64,000 nt of DNA, taken from assembly GCF_001263205.1 (NCBI RefSeq), contig NZ_CP012333.1, forward strand, positions 7,648,001-7,712,000, written 5' to 3'. Of this stretch, positions 42,849-51,713 are shown in pieces. Position 1 is the first letter of the stretch. Every line of letters begins with the position of its first letter. A program made the translations under genes and the position numbers. Origin of the DNA: Labilithrix luteola (GTDB taxonomy: Bacteria > Myxococcota_A > Polyangia > Polyangiales > Polyangiaceae). The notes under the pieces are model-generated. The model did not search any database. It saw only the letters and a program-made list of their open reading frames with translations, and was not told the DNA's origin.

Positions 42849-42865
42849 GATAGGTGGTACCTATC
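42849..42865. promoter_or_regulatory. LysR-type operator
   Basis: GATAGGT and ACCTATC arms around a 3-base centre, containing a T-N11-A core, 2 bases from the LysR start codon. It lies between the divergent LysR and ThDP-enzyme genes and is the likely recognition site. Confidence 0.7.
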
Positions 42866-42922
42866 AATATCATCCGAACAAACGCATGGACCAATGGAGA
42901 AAGAGACTCCATCTTAGGTGCC

Positions 42923-44545
42923 ATGAACGGAGCATCGCTCTTCGTCAAAGCGCTCGAGGCAGAAGGCGTCCGCGTCGTGTTCGGACTGCCCGGAGAAGAA
43001 AACCTGGACTTCGTCGAGGCCCTGCGGACCTCGTCCATTCGGCTCGTCGTCACCCGCCACGAGCAGGCGGCTGGGTTCATGGCCGCGACGTGGGGCCGCC
43101 TCACCGGCCACACCGGCGTCTCGCTCTCCACGCTCGGGCCCGGCGCCACGAACCTCGTCACGGCCGCGGCGTACGCGCAGCTCGGCGGCATGCCCATGCT
43201 CATGATCACCGGCCAGAAGCCGATCAAGACGAGCAAGCAGGGCCACTTCCAGATCATCGACGTGGTCGACATGATGCGGCCGCTCACCAAGACCACGCGG
43301 TCGCTCATCTCGGCCGAGAACATCCCGGCGCGCGTCCGCGAGGCTTTCCGCATCGCCGAAGAAGAGCGCCCCGGCGCCGCGCACCTCGAGCTTCCCGAAG
43401 ACATCGCGCGCGAGCTCTCGAGTGCCGAGCCCATCCCGAAGGTGCAGTCGCGAAGGCCCGTCGCCGATGAACGTTCGATCGCGCGCGCCATCGACGTCTT
43501 GCAAGGGGCCAAGCGCCCGCTGCTGATGATCGGCGCCGGCGCCAACCGCAAGGACACCGCGCCCATGCTGCGCGCGTTCGTGGAACGCACGGGTATCCCG
43601 TTTTTCAGCACGCAGATGGGCAAGGGCGTCATCGACGAGACGAACCCCGGCTGGATGGGCACCGCTTCGCACTCGGCCGGCGACTACGTCCACCGCGCGA
43701 TCGAGGCGTCGGACTGCATCGTCAACGTCGGCCACGACGTCATCGAGAAGCCGCCGTTCCTCATGCAGAAGGGGCGCACCATCATCCACGTCGACTTCTC
43801 GTCCGCCGAGGTCGACCCCGTCTACTACCCGACGCTCGAAGTCACGGGCGACATCGCCAACGCCGCTTGGCGCCTCGCCGAAGGCGTCACGCCCCAAGCC
43901 CACTGGAACTTCTCCGAGTTCGACGGCATGCGCCGCGCGCTCTACGAGCAGCTCGAACGCGAAGGCAAGGACGAACGGTTCCCGATTCACCCGGCGCGCT
44001 TCGTCGCCGAAGTTCGGAAGGCCATGCCCGACGACGGCATCGTCTGCCTCGACAACGGCATGTTCAAGCTCTGGTTCGCGCGGTACTACCGCTCGAAGAA
44101 GCCGAACACGCTCCTTCTCGACAACGCGCTCGCCACCATGGGCGCGGGACTGCCCTCCGCCATCGCCGCCAAGCTCGTGCACCCCGGACGCAAGGTGCTC
44201 GCGGTCGCCGGCGACGGCGGCTTCATGATGAACTCGCAGGAGCTCGAGACCGCCGTGCGCCTCAAGCTCGATCTCACCGTGGTGGTCGTCCGCGACGATG
44301 GCTACGGCATGATCCGGTGGAAGCAGTCGGAGATGGGCCTTCCCGACTACGGCATGGAGTTCGGCAATCCGGACTTCGTGAAATACGCCGAGTCCTACGG
44401 TGCGAAGGGCCACCGCCCGACGTCCGCCGCCGAGCTCGCATCGACGCTCGAACACTGCCTGTCGACCGGAGGCGTGCACCTCGTCGACCTCCCCATCGAT
44501 TACCAAGCCAACGCGCACCTGCTCGGTGACGTCGCCGAAGCGTGA
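42923..44545 (+). CDS. Acetolactate-synthase-like thiamine-diphosphate enzyme
   Basis: 540 aa, full length for the catalytic subunit. Pyr domain: FGLPGEENLDF and catalytic E47 in VTRHEQAAGFMA. Central domain: MGKGVIDETNPGWMGTA. PP domain: Mg-ThDP motif from about 430, GDGGFMMNSQELETA through RDDGYGMIRWKQ. It lacks a neighbouring small regulatory subunit, so it is a catabolic AlsS-like or other decarboxylating/ligating enzyme rather than the branched-chain biosynthetic pair. Pairing with an aldehyde dehydrogenase 40 bases downstream suggests that it makes or uses an aldehyde. ATG 42923 gives the family start; the frame reaches back to 42854. Confidence 0.88.
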   Translation: MNGASLFVKALEAEGVRVVFGLPGEENLDFVEALRTSSIRLVVTRHEQAAGFMAATWGRLTGHTGVSLSTLGPGATNLVTAAAYAQLGGMPMLMITGQKPIKTSKQGHFQIIDVVDMMRPLTKTTRSLISAENIPARVREAFRIAEEERPGAAHLELPEDIARELSSAEPIPKVQSRRPVADERSIARAIDVLQGAKRPLLMIGAGANRKDTAPMLRAFVERTGIPFFSTQMGKGVIDETNPGWMGTASHSAGDYVHRAIEASDCIVNVGHDVIEKPPFLMQKGRTIIHVDFSSAEVDPVYYPTLEVTGDIANAAWRLAEGVTPQAHWNFSEFDGMRRALYEQLEREGKDERFPIHPARFVAEVRKAMPDDGIVCLDNGMFKLWFARYYRSKKPNTLLLDNALATMGAGLPSAIAAKLVHPGRKVLAVAGDGGFMMNSQELETAVRLKLDLTVVVVRDDGYGMIRWKQSEMGLPDYGMEFGNPDFVKYAESYGAKGHRPTSAAELASTLEHCLSTGGVHLVDLPIDYQANAHLLGDVAEA

Positions 44546-44585
44546 AACTCTGCCACGCGCCAAACCGTTCGAGGAGATTCCCCCC

Positions 44586-46040
44586 ATGACCGCCAAGACC
44601 GATCGTCTCGCGCCGCGCTACCCGATCTACGTAGCCAACCGCGCCGAACAGCCGAACGAATCGCTCGAGGTCCACGACAAGTACTCCGGCGAGCTCGCCA
44701 CGCGCACGGCCCTCGCCGATCGCGCGGCCATCGAGCGCGCGATCGCCGCCGCGGTGAAGGCCACGCCCGCGATGCGCAAGTTCGCGCCCTTCGAGCGCCA
44801 GAAGGTTCTCGAACACTGCGTGAAGCGCTTCACCGAGCGCCAAGAGGAGCTTGCCGTCGCGCTCTGCATCGAGGCCGGCAAGCCGATCAAGGATTCGCGC
44901 GGGGAAGTCTCACGCCTCATCGACACCTTCAAGGTTGCTGCCGAAGAGGCCGTCCGCATGCCCGGCGAGGTGATGAACCTCGAGATCTCCGCGCGCGCCA
45001 AGGGCTATCGCGGGTTCACCAAGCGCGTGCCGATCGGACCTGTCTCGCTCATCACACCCTTCAATTTCCCTCTCAACCTCGTCGCGCACAAGGTCGCGCC
45101 GGCCATCGCCGCCGGCTGCCCCTTCGTGCTCAAGCCTTCCGAGCGCACCCCGATCGGCGCGCTCGTGATGGGCGAGATTCTCGCGGAGACGTCGCTCCCC
45201 GAGGGCGCCTTCAGCATCGTGCCTTGCGACATCAAGGACGTCGCGCCCTTCATCGAAGATCCGCGCTTCAAGCTGCTCTCCTTTACCGGGTCGGGCAAAG
45301 TGGGCTGGGATCTCAAGGCGCGCGCGGGTGCAAAGAAGGTGGTGCTCGAGCTCGGTGGCAACGCGGCGTGCATCGTCGACGCCGATCAGGGGGGCCGCCT
45401 CGACCACGTCGTCGAGCGGATCGCGTTCGGTGGTTTCTACCAGTCCGGTCAGAGCTGCATCTCGGTTCAGCGCATCCTCGTGCACGAGTCGCTGCTCGGT
45501 GCGCTGCGCGAAAAGCTCGTTGCACGTGTTCGCTCGTTCGTCGCCGGAGATCCCAAGGACGAGGCGACGTTCATCGGCCCGATGATCGACGAGGCCGCGG
45601 CGAAGCGTCTGCAGGGCTGGATCGACAGTGCCAAGGCCAACGGCGCGAAGGTGCTCGTCGGCGGAGGCCGCAAGGGCGCGATGCTCGAGCCGACGGTGCT
45701 CGAGAACGTTCCTCACGGCGAGCCGGTCTACGCGGAAGAGGCGTTCGGGCCCGTCGTCCTCCTCGAGCCGTTCTCGAGCTTCGATGCTGCGCTCGCGACG
45801 GTGAACGAGAGCCACTACGGCCTACAGGCCGGCGTGTTCTCGAACGATCTAACGCACACGATGCGCGCGTGGGACGAGCTCGACGTGGGCGGGGTCATCA
45901 TCAACGACGTCCCGAGCTTCCGCGTCGACAACATGCCTTACGGCGGTGTGAAGGGCTCCGGCCTCGGTCGCGAAGGCATTCGCTGGGCGATGGAGGACAT
46001 GACGGAGGTTCGCCTCATGGTCGTTCGCGACGCGACCTAA
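44586..46040 (+). CDS. NAD(P)-dependent aldehyde dehydrogenase
   Basis: 484 aa. Catalytic Cys291 in GQSCISVQR, general base Glu255 in LELGGN, oxyanion Asn in PFNFPLN, and cofactor loop FTGSGKVG. The sequence is closest to the ALDH group that includes lactaldehyde/succinate-semialdehyde and phosphorylating glyceraldehyde-3-phosphate enzymes; the exact aldehyde is unknown. GAGGAG lies about 9 bases before ATG 44586. Second gene of the LysR-controlled operon; the upstream enzyme and this one probably catalyse consecutive steps of a keto-acid/aldehyde pathway. Confidence 0.92.
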   Translation: MTAKTDRLAPRYPIYVANRAEQPNESLEVHDKYSGELATRTALADRAAIERAIAAAVKATPAMRKFAPFERQKVLEHCVKRFTERQEELAVALCIEAGKPIKDSRGEVSRLIDTFKVAAEEAVRMPGEVMNLEISARAKGYRGFTKRVPIGPVSLITPFNFPLNLVAHKVAPAIAAGCPFVLKPSERTPIGALVMGEILAETSLPEGAFSIVPCDIKDVAPFIEDPRFKLLSFTGSGKVGWDLKARAGAKKVVLELGGNAACIVDADQGGRLDHVVERIAFGGFYQSGQSCISVQRILVHESLLGALREKLVARVRSFVAGDPKDEATFIGPMIDEAAAKRLQGWIDSAKANGAKVLVGGGRKGAMLEPTVLENVPHGEPVYAEEAFGPVVLLEPFSSFDAALATVNESHYGLQAGVFSNDLTHTMRAWDELDVGGVIINDVPSFRVDNMPYGGVKGSGLGREGIRWAMEDMTEVRLMVVRDAT

Positions 46041-46060
46041 TCCAAGTCAGCGAGCACGAG

Positions 46061-47530
46061 TCATCGATCGCTCGCGAAGACGACCTTTCCAAGACGCGCC
46101 TCGGCCTCGCTGGCCTGGGCGCGTTCTTCTTCGAGGGCCTCGGCTTCGGCCTCGAGATCGGCGAAGCGGTAGCGAACTTCGCCTTCGGGGCCGACGTCGA
46201 CGTCGCCGCCGAGGTCCACGACGCGCGCGGTGATCTCCTTCGAGGTGGGCTCGTGGCCCGTTGCCACGCGGTAGACCGTGCGAAGCGTTTCGTCCGTCAC
46301 CGGCTCACCCTTGGGGGCCCGCGCGAGGACCTCACGAAGAATGGCGAGCCGCGCGTTTTCCTCGGCGACCTTCTTCTCGGTACGCCCTCGGAGCGCGGCC
46401 CTCACGGCCGGCAACACGAAGAGGCCGAGCGAGAAGAGGAATGGTACGAGGCCGAGCGCGAGCGGCAGTCCGTCGTTCGGCAGAACGAGCGGCGGGTGCC
46501 TCGAGAAGAGCAGCTGGATGTTGGCGATCGTCAGTCCGTTGGCCATCACCCATCCGCTCGCGAACAGGTTGAAGCCGTTGAGGAGCGCGATGCCCAGGTT
46601 CGCGGCGCCCGAGTTTCCCGTGAGCGGAGCGAGCTTCGGGGGCGTGGCCCATGCGGGCGGAGGCATGACCGCCTGCGCTTCGCCTGCCGTCCGACGGAGG
46701 CCTTCGAAGCGATAGTAGATGCCGCCTTCCTCGCTGACTTCGACCGTGCCGTCGTGGTCGAGCATCAGCTTCGCCATGAGGGGATCGGCCTCGTGGCGAG
46801 GAAGCCCGGTGACACGCATCACGTCGGCGAGGCCGATGCGGCCTTTGTTGGCGCGAATGCTCTCGAGGATGCGCGCTCGCATCGCGTGCGGATCCTCGGG
46901 CGGCTTCGTCGGTCCGAAGACGAAGCGGTTCACCTTCTCGTAGAAGGGAACGTCCGGCTGCTCGTCGCGCCGACCGCGACGTCGGGGATCACGCCACTCG
47001 CGCTCGTCGCGGTAGCCGTACCCATAGCCGTATCCGTAACCATGACCGACGTAGAGCGGCGAGAACGGGTGGAATGTCCAGAAGAGAGCATCGCCGATCA
47101 TCCGGAAGAGCCCGCCGGCGATGGACAGAGCGGGGGAGTGGTCGTCGCGGTCGTTCGATTGCCTCGCGAAGGTCAGACCGACGAGGAGCGCGACGAACAG
47201 CAGCGCATAGCTCACCATCACGACGAGGAGCCAGGCGCGCACGAGAAAGCGCCCTGCGCCGAGCAATCCGCGGCCGATGCTGGTGCCGATCTTGGCGAGG
47301 GTCTCGCGCGTCTCCCATGGCTTGGTGAAGCCGGTCGGAAAGAGATGGACCAGATCGCCTTCTTCCGTCACGCGCAGATGCCCGCGGTATTCGCTCGTCA
47401 GCCAGTTGAGGCCCGCCTCGGTGTCCCGTTGGGACAGGCCGCTCACAACCTGGGCGTCCGCAACCGTCATGGGCTTCGTCGGATCCTTCAAGGCGCGCTG
47501 AAGCACCGTCGCGGCGGCGGTCGGCTCCAT
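46061..47530 (-). CDS. Membrane protein with three winged-helix-like modules
   Basis: 489 aa from ATG 47530 (GTG 47551 or TTG 47587 possible). Three modules share one plan: helices with AQVVSGLSQRDTEAGL, ADVMRVTGLPRHEADPL or LRTVYRVATGHEPTSKEI, each ending in a wing-like hairpin and F (VTEEGDLVHLFP, VSEEGGIYYRF, VGPEGEVRYRF). Module 1 lies before a hydrophobic helix pair (about 97-121 plus a following segment); a Gly-Tyr repeat (47023-47049) comes next; module 2 sits between the membrane regions; module 3 follows two C-terminal helices. The modules resemble winged-helix DNA-binding folds but may mediate protein contacts. Not a known regulator family to me. Confidence 0.72.
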   Translation of the reverse strand: MEPTAAATVLQRALKDPTKPMTVADAQVVSGLSQRDTEAGLNWLTSEYRGHLRVTEEGDLVHLFPTGFTKPWETRETLAKIGTSIGRGLLGAGRFLVRAWLLVVMVSYALLFVALLVGLTFARQSNDRDDHSPALSIAGGLFRMIGDALFWTFHPFSPLYVGHGYGYGYGYGYRDEREWRDPRRRGRRDEQPDVPFYEKVNRFVFGPTKPPEDPHAMRARILESIRANKGRIGLADVMRVTGLPRHEADPLMAKLMLDHDGTVEVSEEGGIYYRFEGLRRTAGEAQAVMPPPAWATPPKLAPLTGNSGAANLGIALLNGFNLFASGWVMANGLTIANIQLLFSRHPPLVLPNDGLPLALGLVPFLFSLGLFVLPAVRAALRGRTEKKVAEENARLAILREVLARAPKGEPVTDETLRTVYRVATGHEPTSKEITARVVDLGGDVDVGPEGEVRYRFADLEAEAEALEEERAQASEAEARLGKVVFASDR

Positions 47531-47767
47531 CGATCGAACGTGCTCGGTCACCCTGGGAACGTAGGGCGGCAAACTGGCGCGCGCCAATCGAGGTCCGGCT
47601 CGAGCCGCCGTTCGGGAGTCTTCTCGAGGCCCGGCTCGAACCCGGCGTGCACCCCGGGCGGAAACGTGGACCGGATCTTAGCTCGACCTTCGGGTATAAG
47701 CGCTCTAGCGAGCGGTGCCGCTCGGCCGGTCCCGTTCGTGAAGGTCAGCGTGCGAGAGCCAGAGGAC

Positions 47768-48460
47768 ATGTCTTCCCAGCCGAACCAGCCCACACCGCCC
47801 GAGCCGCCGAAGTCGTCGGCGTCGTCCGGCGCCCTTCCTCCCGAAGGTCCGAAGAAGCCTTTCTCGATGCTCCGGACCTTCGCGCTCGCCGACCTCATCA
47901 CGCTCGGCAACGCGGCTTGCGGCACCGGCGCGGTCCTCGCGTGCATGAGCTACGTCTCGGCAGTCGACCGCAAGCCCATCTGGACGGCGCTCGTCCTCCT
48001 CCCGCTCGCGCTCATCTGTGACGCGCTCGACGGCACCGTGGCTCGCTGGCGCCGAAAATCCTCCCCGCTCGGCGCCGATCTCGACTCGCTTGCCGACATC
48101 GTCTCCTTCGGCGTCGCTCCGGCCGCCCTCGGCTTCGCGCTCGGCATGCGTGGCGGCTGGGATGCCGTTGTCTTCTGCTACTTCGTGGCCTGCGGGATCA
48201 GTCGTCTCGCGCGTTACAACGTGACCGCAGCCGCGCTCTCGGACGAGAGCGGCAAGGTCAAGTACTACGAAGGAACGCCCATCCCCACGAGCCTCGCCAT
48301 CGTGCTCATGCTCGGCGTAGCGTTCAGCCGGGACCGCGTGGGCGAGGCCCTGTGGTTCGGGGCCATGAACCTCGGCCCCTTCGTGCTCCACCCGCTGTCG
48401 CTCGTCTACGTCTTCAGCGGCTCGATGATGATCAGCACGATCCGCATCCCGAAGCCCTAG
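47768..48460 (+). CDS. pssA: CDP-diacylglycerol-serine O-phosphatidyltransferase
   Basis: 230 aa. After about 30 disordered Pro/Ser residues comes the CDP-alcohol phosphatidyltransferase domain with the complete motif D85xxDGxxAR93-x8-G102xxxD106xxxD110 and six to eight helices. The order GNAACGTGAV, SRLARYN, YYEGTPIPTS is that of type II (membrane) phosphatidylserine synthases, which make phosphatidylserine, the precursor of phosphatidylethanolamine, from CDP-diacylglycerol and L-serine. No psd lies in the window. The ATG at 47768 follows AGAGGA. The open frame reaches back more than 2.5 kb but is not coding there. Confidence 0.92.
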   Translation: MSSQPNQPTPPEPPKSSASSGALPPEGPKKPFSMLRTFALADLITLGNAACGTGAVLACMSYVSAVDRKPIWTALVLLPLALICDALDGTVARWRRKSSPLGADLDSLADIVSFGVAPAALGFALGMRGGWDAVVFCYFVACGISRLARYNVTAAALSDESGKVKYYEGTPIPTSLAIVLMLGVAFSRDRVGEALWFGAMNLGPFVLHPLSLVYVFSGSMMISTIRIPKP

Positions 48461-48484
48461 TTTGGTGCTTTCGGAAAGCTCGAC

Positions 48485-48730
48485 CTAGGGGTTGGTTCCG
48501 GCGTCGCGCTCGAGCTCCTTGCGGAGGCGCAGTCCGTCGCGGAGCGTCCATCGGCCGCCCGCCGCGAAGATGACGAACCCGAGCGCGACGAGGGGCTTCG
48601 ATCCTTCGCGCATCGTTCCGAGGATGGCGATGGCGGCCGCCAGGCAGAGGCTCACGCTTCCCGTCACGATGCGCTTGTAAGCGATCATCTTGGCGATGGA
48701 TCGGTCGACGGTGCGGGTGGGGGCCGGCAT
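48485..48730 (-). CDS. Small two-helix membrane protein
   Basis: 81 aa. Two hydrophobic segments (about 22-38 and 47-60) lie between charged ends; the C-terminus is RLRKELERDAGTNP. No family recognised. It is convergent with pssA and divergent from the AsmA-like gene, so it is a single-gene unit. Confidence 0.6.
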   Translation of the reverse strand: MPAPTRTVDRSIAKMIAYKRIVTGSVSLCLAAAIAILGTMREGSKPLVALGFVIFAAGGRWTLRDGLRLRKELERDAGTNP

Positions 48731-48805
48731 GACGGCGGGAACCTAGCAGGCTCCCAACGCGAGGGCACGCGCTACGCGGAGCGCGGACGAGCTGTGGCCT
48801 AAGCC

Positions 48806-51604
48806 GTGCAGCTTCTGGTGCGTGTGACCCCTCCCGTTGACTCGAAGTCTCGGGCCTCGCGGCCCCCTCGGCCCGGGGCCCCGTTCTGGCGGCACCGGGT
48901 ATTTCGTGTCGCGGCCGTGGCGCTCTTGTCGCTCGCGCTCGTCTACGTCGTCGGCATCAACGTGTTCCTCTCCACGCCGCTCTTCCATGCGGTGATGAAG
49001 GGCGCAGAGGACGACGTTGCCATCCGCTACGAGCGCGGCTGGTCCATCCTCCCGGGGAGGGTCCACGCCAAGCAGCTCTCGATTCGCGGACGCGACAGCA
49101 ACGTCGAGTGGATCCTCCGGATCGACGACGCCAACTTCGACGTGTCGCTGTTCAACCTCGCGCGGCAACGCTTTCTCGTGTCGCGCGTGCACGGCAAGGG
49201 CGTCACGTTCCGCGTGCGCCAGCGTCTCGAGCATCCACCGACGTCGCCCGCCGAGGTCGCGCATCTGCCGCCCATCGAAGGTCTTCCGCCGTGGTCGCTC
49301 CGTCCGCCCGATGCAGGCAAGAGCCCCGAGCGTTGGTCCGATGAGGCCTACCACCTCTGGACGGTCGGCCTGGAGAACGTCACCGCCGAAGACGTTCGTG
49401 AGATCTGGTTCGACCGCGAGCGCTTCGAAGGCCTCGCGGACATCCGTGGTCGCTTCTACTTGAAGCCGCTCCGTCAGGTGAACGTGGGCCCCGTGAACAT
49501 TGACGTGCACGAGGGCAGCATCGCCACGGGCGGTCCCTCCCTCATCACACCCCTCGTCGGCACGGCGGAGGTCGCGATCGCGACGTTCGACCCGCGTATC
49601 GCCAGTGGTGCCGACATCGCCGGAGGCATGACGCTGCGGACCGATCTTCACGGCGTCTGCGGCGACATGAACGATCTGGCATTCATGCTCCCGCCTGGCC
49701 TGCAGTTCCACGGCCGGCTCGATATCGAGCGACTGGCCTTGAACGTCACCGAGGGCGTCATGCGCGAGGGCACCACGATCGACATTCGCACTCCCGACGC
49801 CGTCGTCGTGCAGAAGGATTCTCGCTATTCGGGCGCCGCCGTGCTGCATGCCGCCGTCGCGCGCGTCGGTCCGACGCCGAAGCTCGGCTTCGTGCTCGAT
49901 GCGAAGAACCTCGATGTGAAGCGCCATGGCGGCTCGGGACAGCTCGTCGTTCGGGCGCCCTCGGTGACAGTGAACGGAGACGCGGCCGATCTCGAGGTCG
50001 CGCACTTCGCGCACGATCTGCACCTGAAACTCGTCGCGCCCGACCTCCAAATCCCGGATGCGCGCGCGCTCGGTGAGTTCATTCCTCGAGACACGCCCGT
50101 GGCCATCGCCAACGGCCGTGCGCGCGCGTCCGTGAACCTGGAGTCTTGGTTCGATCAGAAGCGGACGGCAGGCAGCGCGAAGCTCCGCGCCGACGAGCTC
50201 GACGTGTCGCTCGCCAAGGTGCGGATGCGCGGCAGCTTCGATGCGGAGATCGCCTCGGCCTCGCATCACTGGCACTCGTCGCGGCTCGACGACGTCGCGC
50301 TGACCGTCATGCTCGACGAAGGCTCGCTCGCAGCGCCCGTTGCCACAGGGAAGGCAAAGCCGATCATCGAAGCCCGCGACCTCCGCGCGTCGGTCAAGGC
50401 CAAGACGCTCGATCTCGAGGACCCGCTCGCCGAGCTCGAGGCCGACCTGCAGACCAAGAACGCGATGATTCTCGATCGCGGCCTCCTGCATGCGTACATG
50501 CTCGGCGGCCCGGAGACGACGATTTCCTCGGGTCGAGGACGCTTTGCCCTCCAGTTCCATGTCTCGCTCCACGAGCATCGTGCGAAGGGCGAGCTCGATC
50601 TGCTCGCCGAGGAGCTCGGCCTCACCCATCACGACGTGCAGATCTTGGCCGGCGTCCACGCGCATGCGCGTGTGAGCAACTGGGTTTGGGAGCGAGGCGA
50701 CCTCACGCTCGATGATGCGCGGATCGACGTCACCGACATCCGCGTGAGCAAGCCGAATCAGCGCTCGACGTTGCTCGGCTACGTCTCGCTTCGTGCGAAG
50801 AGCCCGCGCTTCACCTTTGCGTCGCCTCTCGAAGATCTGTCCGTGGTCGCGCGCGCGCAGTTCCCCGACGTCCACGCGCTCGCAGCCTTCCTGCCCCCTG
50901 ACAGCGTCGTCTCGATCGATGGCGGCGCTGCCAGCCTCGCGGCCGATCTCACGCTGTCGACGGCACGGAAGATCGGTCGAGGCACCTTCGAGCTCGCCGT
51001 CGCGCAAGGTGACGTCACCGTTCGGGGGCGCACGCGCGTGGCTGGCAACGTGCAGGTGTGCGGGCAGGTGAACGGCTACGACGCCGAGGCCGATCGGTTC
51101 GACGTCTCCGGCTCTCGCATCTCGTTCGATGAGGTCTCCGTCGCGCGCAAAGGGAAGGTCGACACCGCGCATTGGCATGCGAGCGTCGTGCTTCGCGACG
51201 CCGGGTTCGAACTCGCGCCCGCCGAGCTGTCGGGCGACGTCGACATGGGCGCCCGAGACGCGAGCGCCATTCTCGGTCTCCTGCTCAAGGGCATACCGAA
51301 GATCGTGGCGAATCTCGGAGGCACGCCCAACCTCGAGGCCCAGGCGCGACTTACTGCCGGCCCGTCGCGATTCGTATTGGACGATCTTTGGGCCAATGGC
51401 GGAAATCTGACCGTCCGCGGTCTCATGGGCGTTCGAGGGGCGCGTAGCGAAGGCGCCTTCATCGTCCGGAAGGGCCCCTTTTCGGCGGGCGTCAGACTCG
51501 ACGACGAAGGCACGCGCCTTCGGTTTTTCGGCCTCGATCGGTGGCTCGCCGAACAGGCCAGGGAGGTCCGTGCGCATGCCGCCGTTCCTCCTCCAGCGCC
51601 TTGA
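48806..51604 (+). CDS. AsmA/TamB-like inner-membrane-anchored periplasmic protein
   Basis: 932 aa from GTG 48806. One N-terminal helix at about 33-56 is preceded by a basic stretch (N-in). The remaining 870 residues are repetitive beta sequence with the look of AsmA/YhdP/TamB proteins: RGWSILPGRVHAKQLSIRG at the start of the first repeat, then many short D-LTLDDARIDVTDI-type strand pairs and a GIPKIVANLGGTP segment. Such proteins form hydrophobic grooves that carry phospholipid from inner to outer membrane. A lipid-transport role is inferred from architecture and fits the pssA gene just upstream. The exact GTG start is uncertain. Confidence 0.7.
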   Translation: MQLLVRVTPPVDSKSRASRPPRPGAPFWRHRVFRVAAVALLSLALVYVVGINVFLSTPLFHAVMKGAEDDVAIRYERGWSILPGRVHAKQLSIRGRDSNVEWILRIDDANFDVSLFNLARQRFLVSRVHGKGVTFRVRQRLEHPPTSPAEVAHLPPIEGLPPWSLRPPDAGKSPERWSDEAYHLWTVGLENVTAEDVREIWFDRERFEGLADIRGRFYLKPLRQVNVGPVNIDVHEGSIATGGPSLITPLVGTAEVAIATFDPRIASGADIAGGMTLRTDLHGVCGDMNDLAFMLPPGLQFHGRLDIERLALNVTEGVMREGTTIDIRTPDAVVVQKDSRYSGAAVLHAAVARVGPTPKLGFVLDAKNLDVKRHGGSGQLVVRAPSVTVNGDAADLEVAHFAHDLHLKLVAPDLQIPDARALGEFIPRDTPVAIANGRARASVNLESWFDQKRTAGSAKLRADELDVSLAKVRMRGSFDAEIASASHHWHSSRLDDVALTVMLDEGSLAAPVATGKAKPIIEARDLRASVKAKTLDLEDPLAELEADLQTKNAMILDRGLLHAYMLGGPETTISSGRGRFALQFHVSLHEHRAKGELDLLAEELGLTHHDVQILAGVHAHARVSNWVWERGDLTLDDARIDVTDIRVSKPNQRSTLLGYVSLRAKSPRFTFASPLEDLSVVARAQFPDVHALAAFLPPDSVVSIDGGAASLAADLTLSTARKIGRGTFELAVAQGDVTVRGRTRVAGNVQVCGQVNGYDAEADRFDVSGSRISFDEVSVARKGKVDTAHWHASVVLRDAGFELAPAELSGDVDMGARDASAILGLLLKGIPKIVANLGGTPNLEAQARLTAGPSRFVLDDLWANGGNLTVRGLMGVRGARSEGAFIVRKGPFSAGVRLDDEGTRLRFFGLDRWLAEQAREVRAHAAVPPPAP

Positions 51605-51690
51605 GTCCGATCAGGCAAATGAAGCGTTAAGATATGTGAAGAGACGACGACGACCGCGGCAATCGGTAGAGCTTTACGCGGCCCGCGAAC

Positions 51691-51713
51691 GGTGAGACAG
51701 CTTCGCTGTCACC
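51691..51713 (+). promoter_or_regulatory. Hairpin directly before the M36 protease start
   Basis: GACAG-CTTCG-CTGTC with flanking GGTGA/ACC forms a bulged hairpin ending at the start codon. No Shine-Dalgarno sequence is visible between it and the ATG, so it may affect initiation. Confidence 0.35.

Noticed and set aside
42923..44545. Apparent loss of the NN end of the ThDP motif (RDD in its place)
   Set aside because: AlsS-type enzymes have DN or DD here; the metal-binding Asp is kept, so this is not an inactive enzyme.
45224..47767. An open plus-strand frame of more than 800 codons leading into pssA
   Set aside because: It is antisense to the three-module membrane protein and out of frame with the aldehyde dehydrogenase; only the part from ATG 47768 has family sequence.
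48743..51577. A 944-codon minus-strand frame opposite the AsmA-like gene
   Set aside because: Same antisense signature; the plus-strand frame has a clear anchor helix and beta-repeat pattern.
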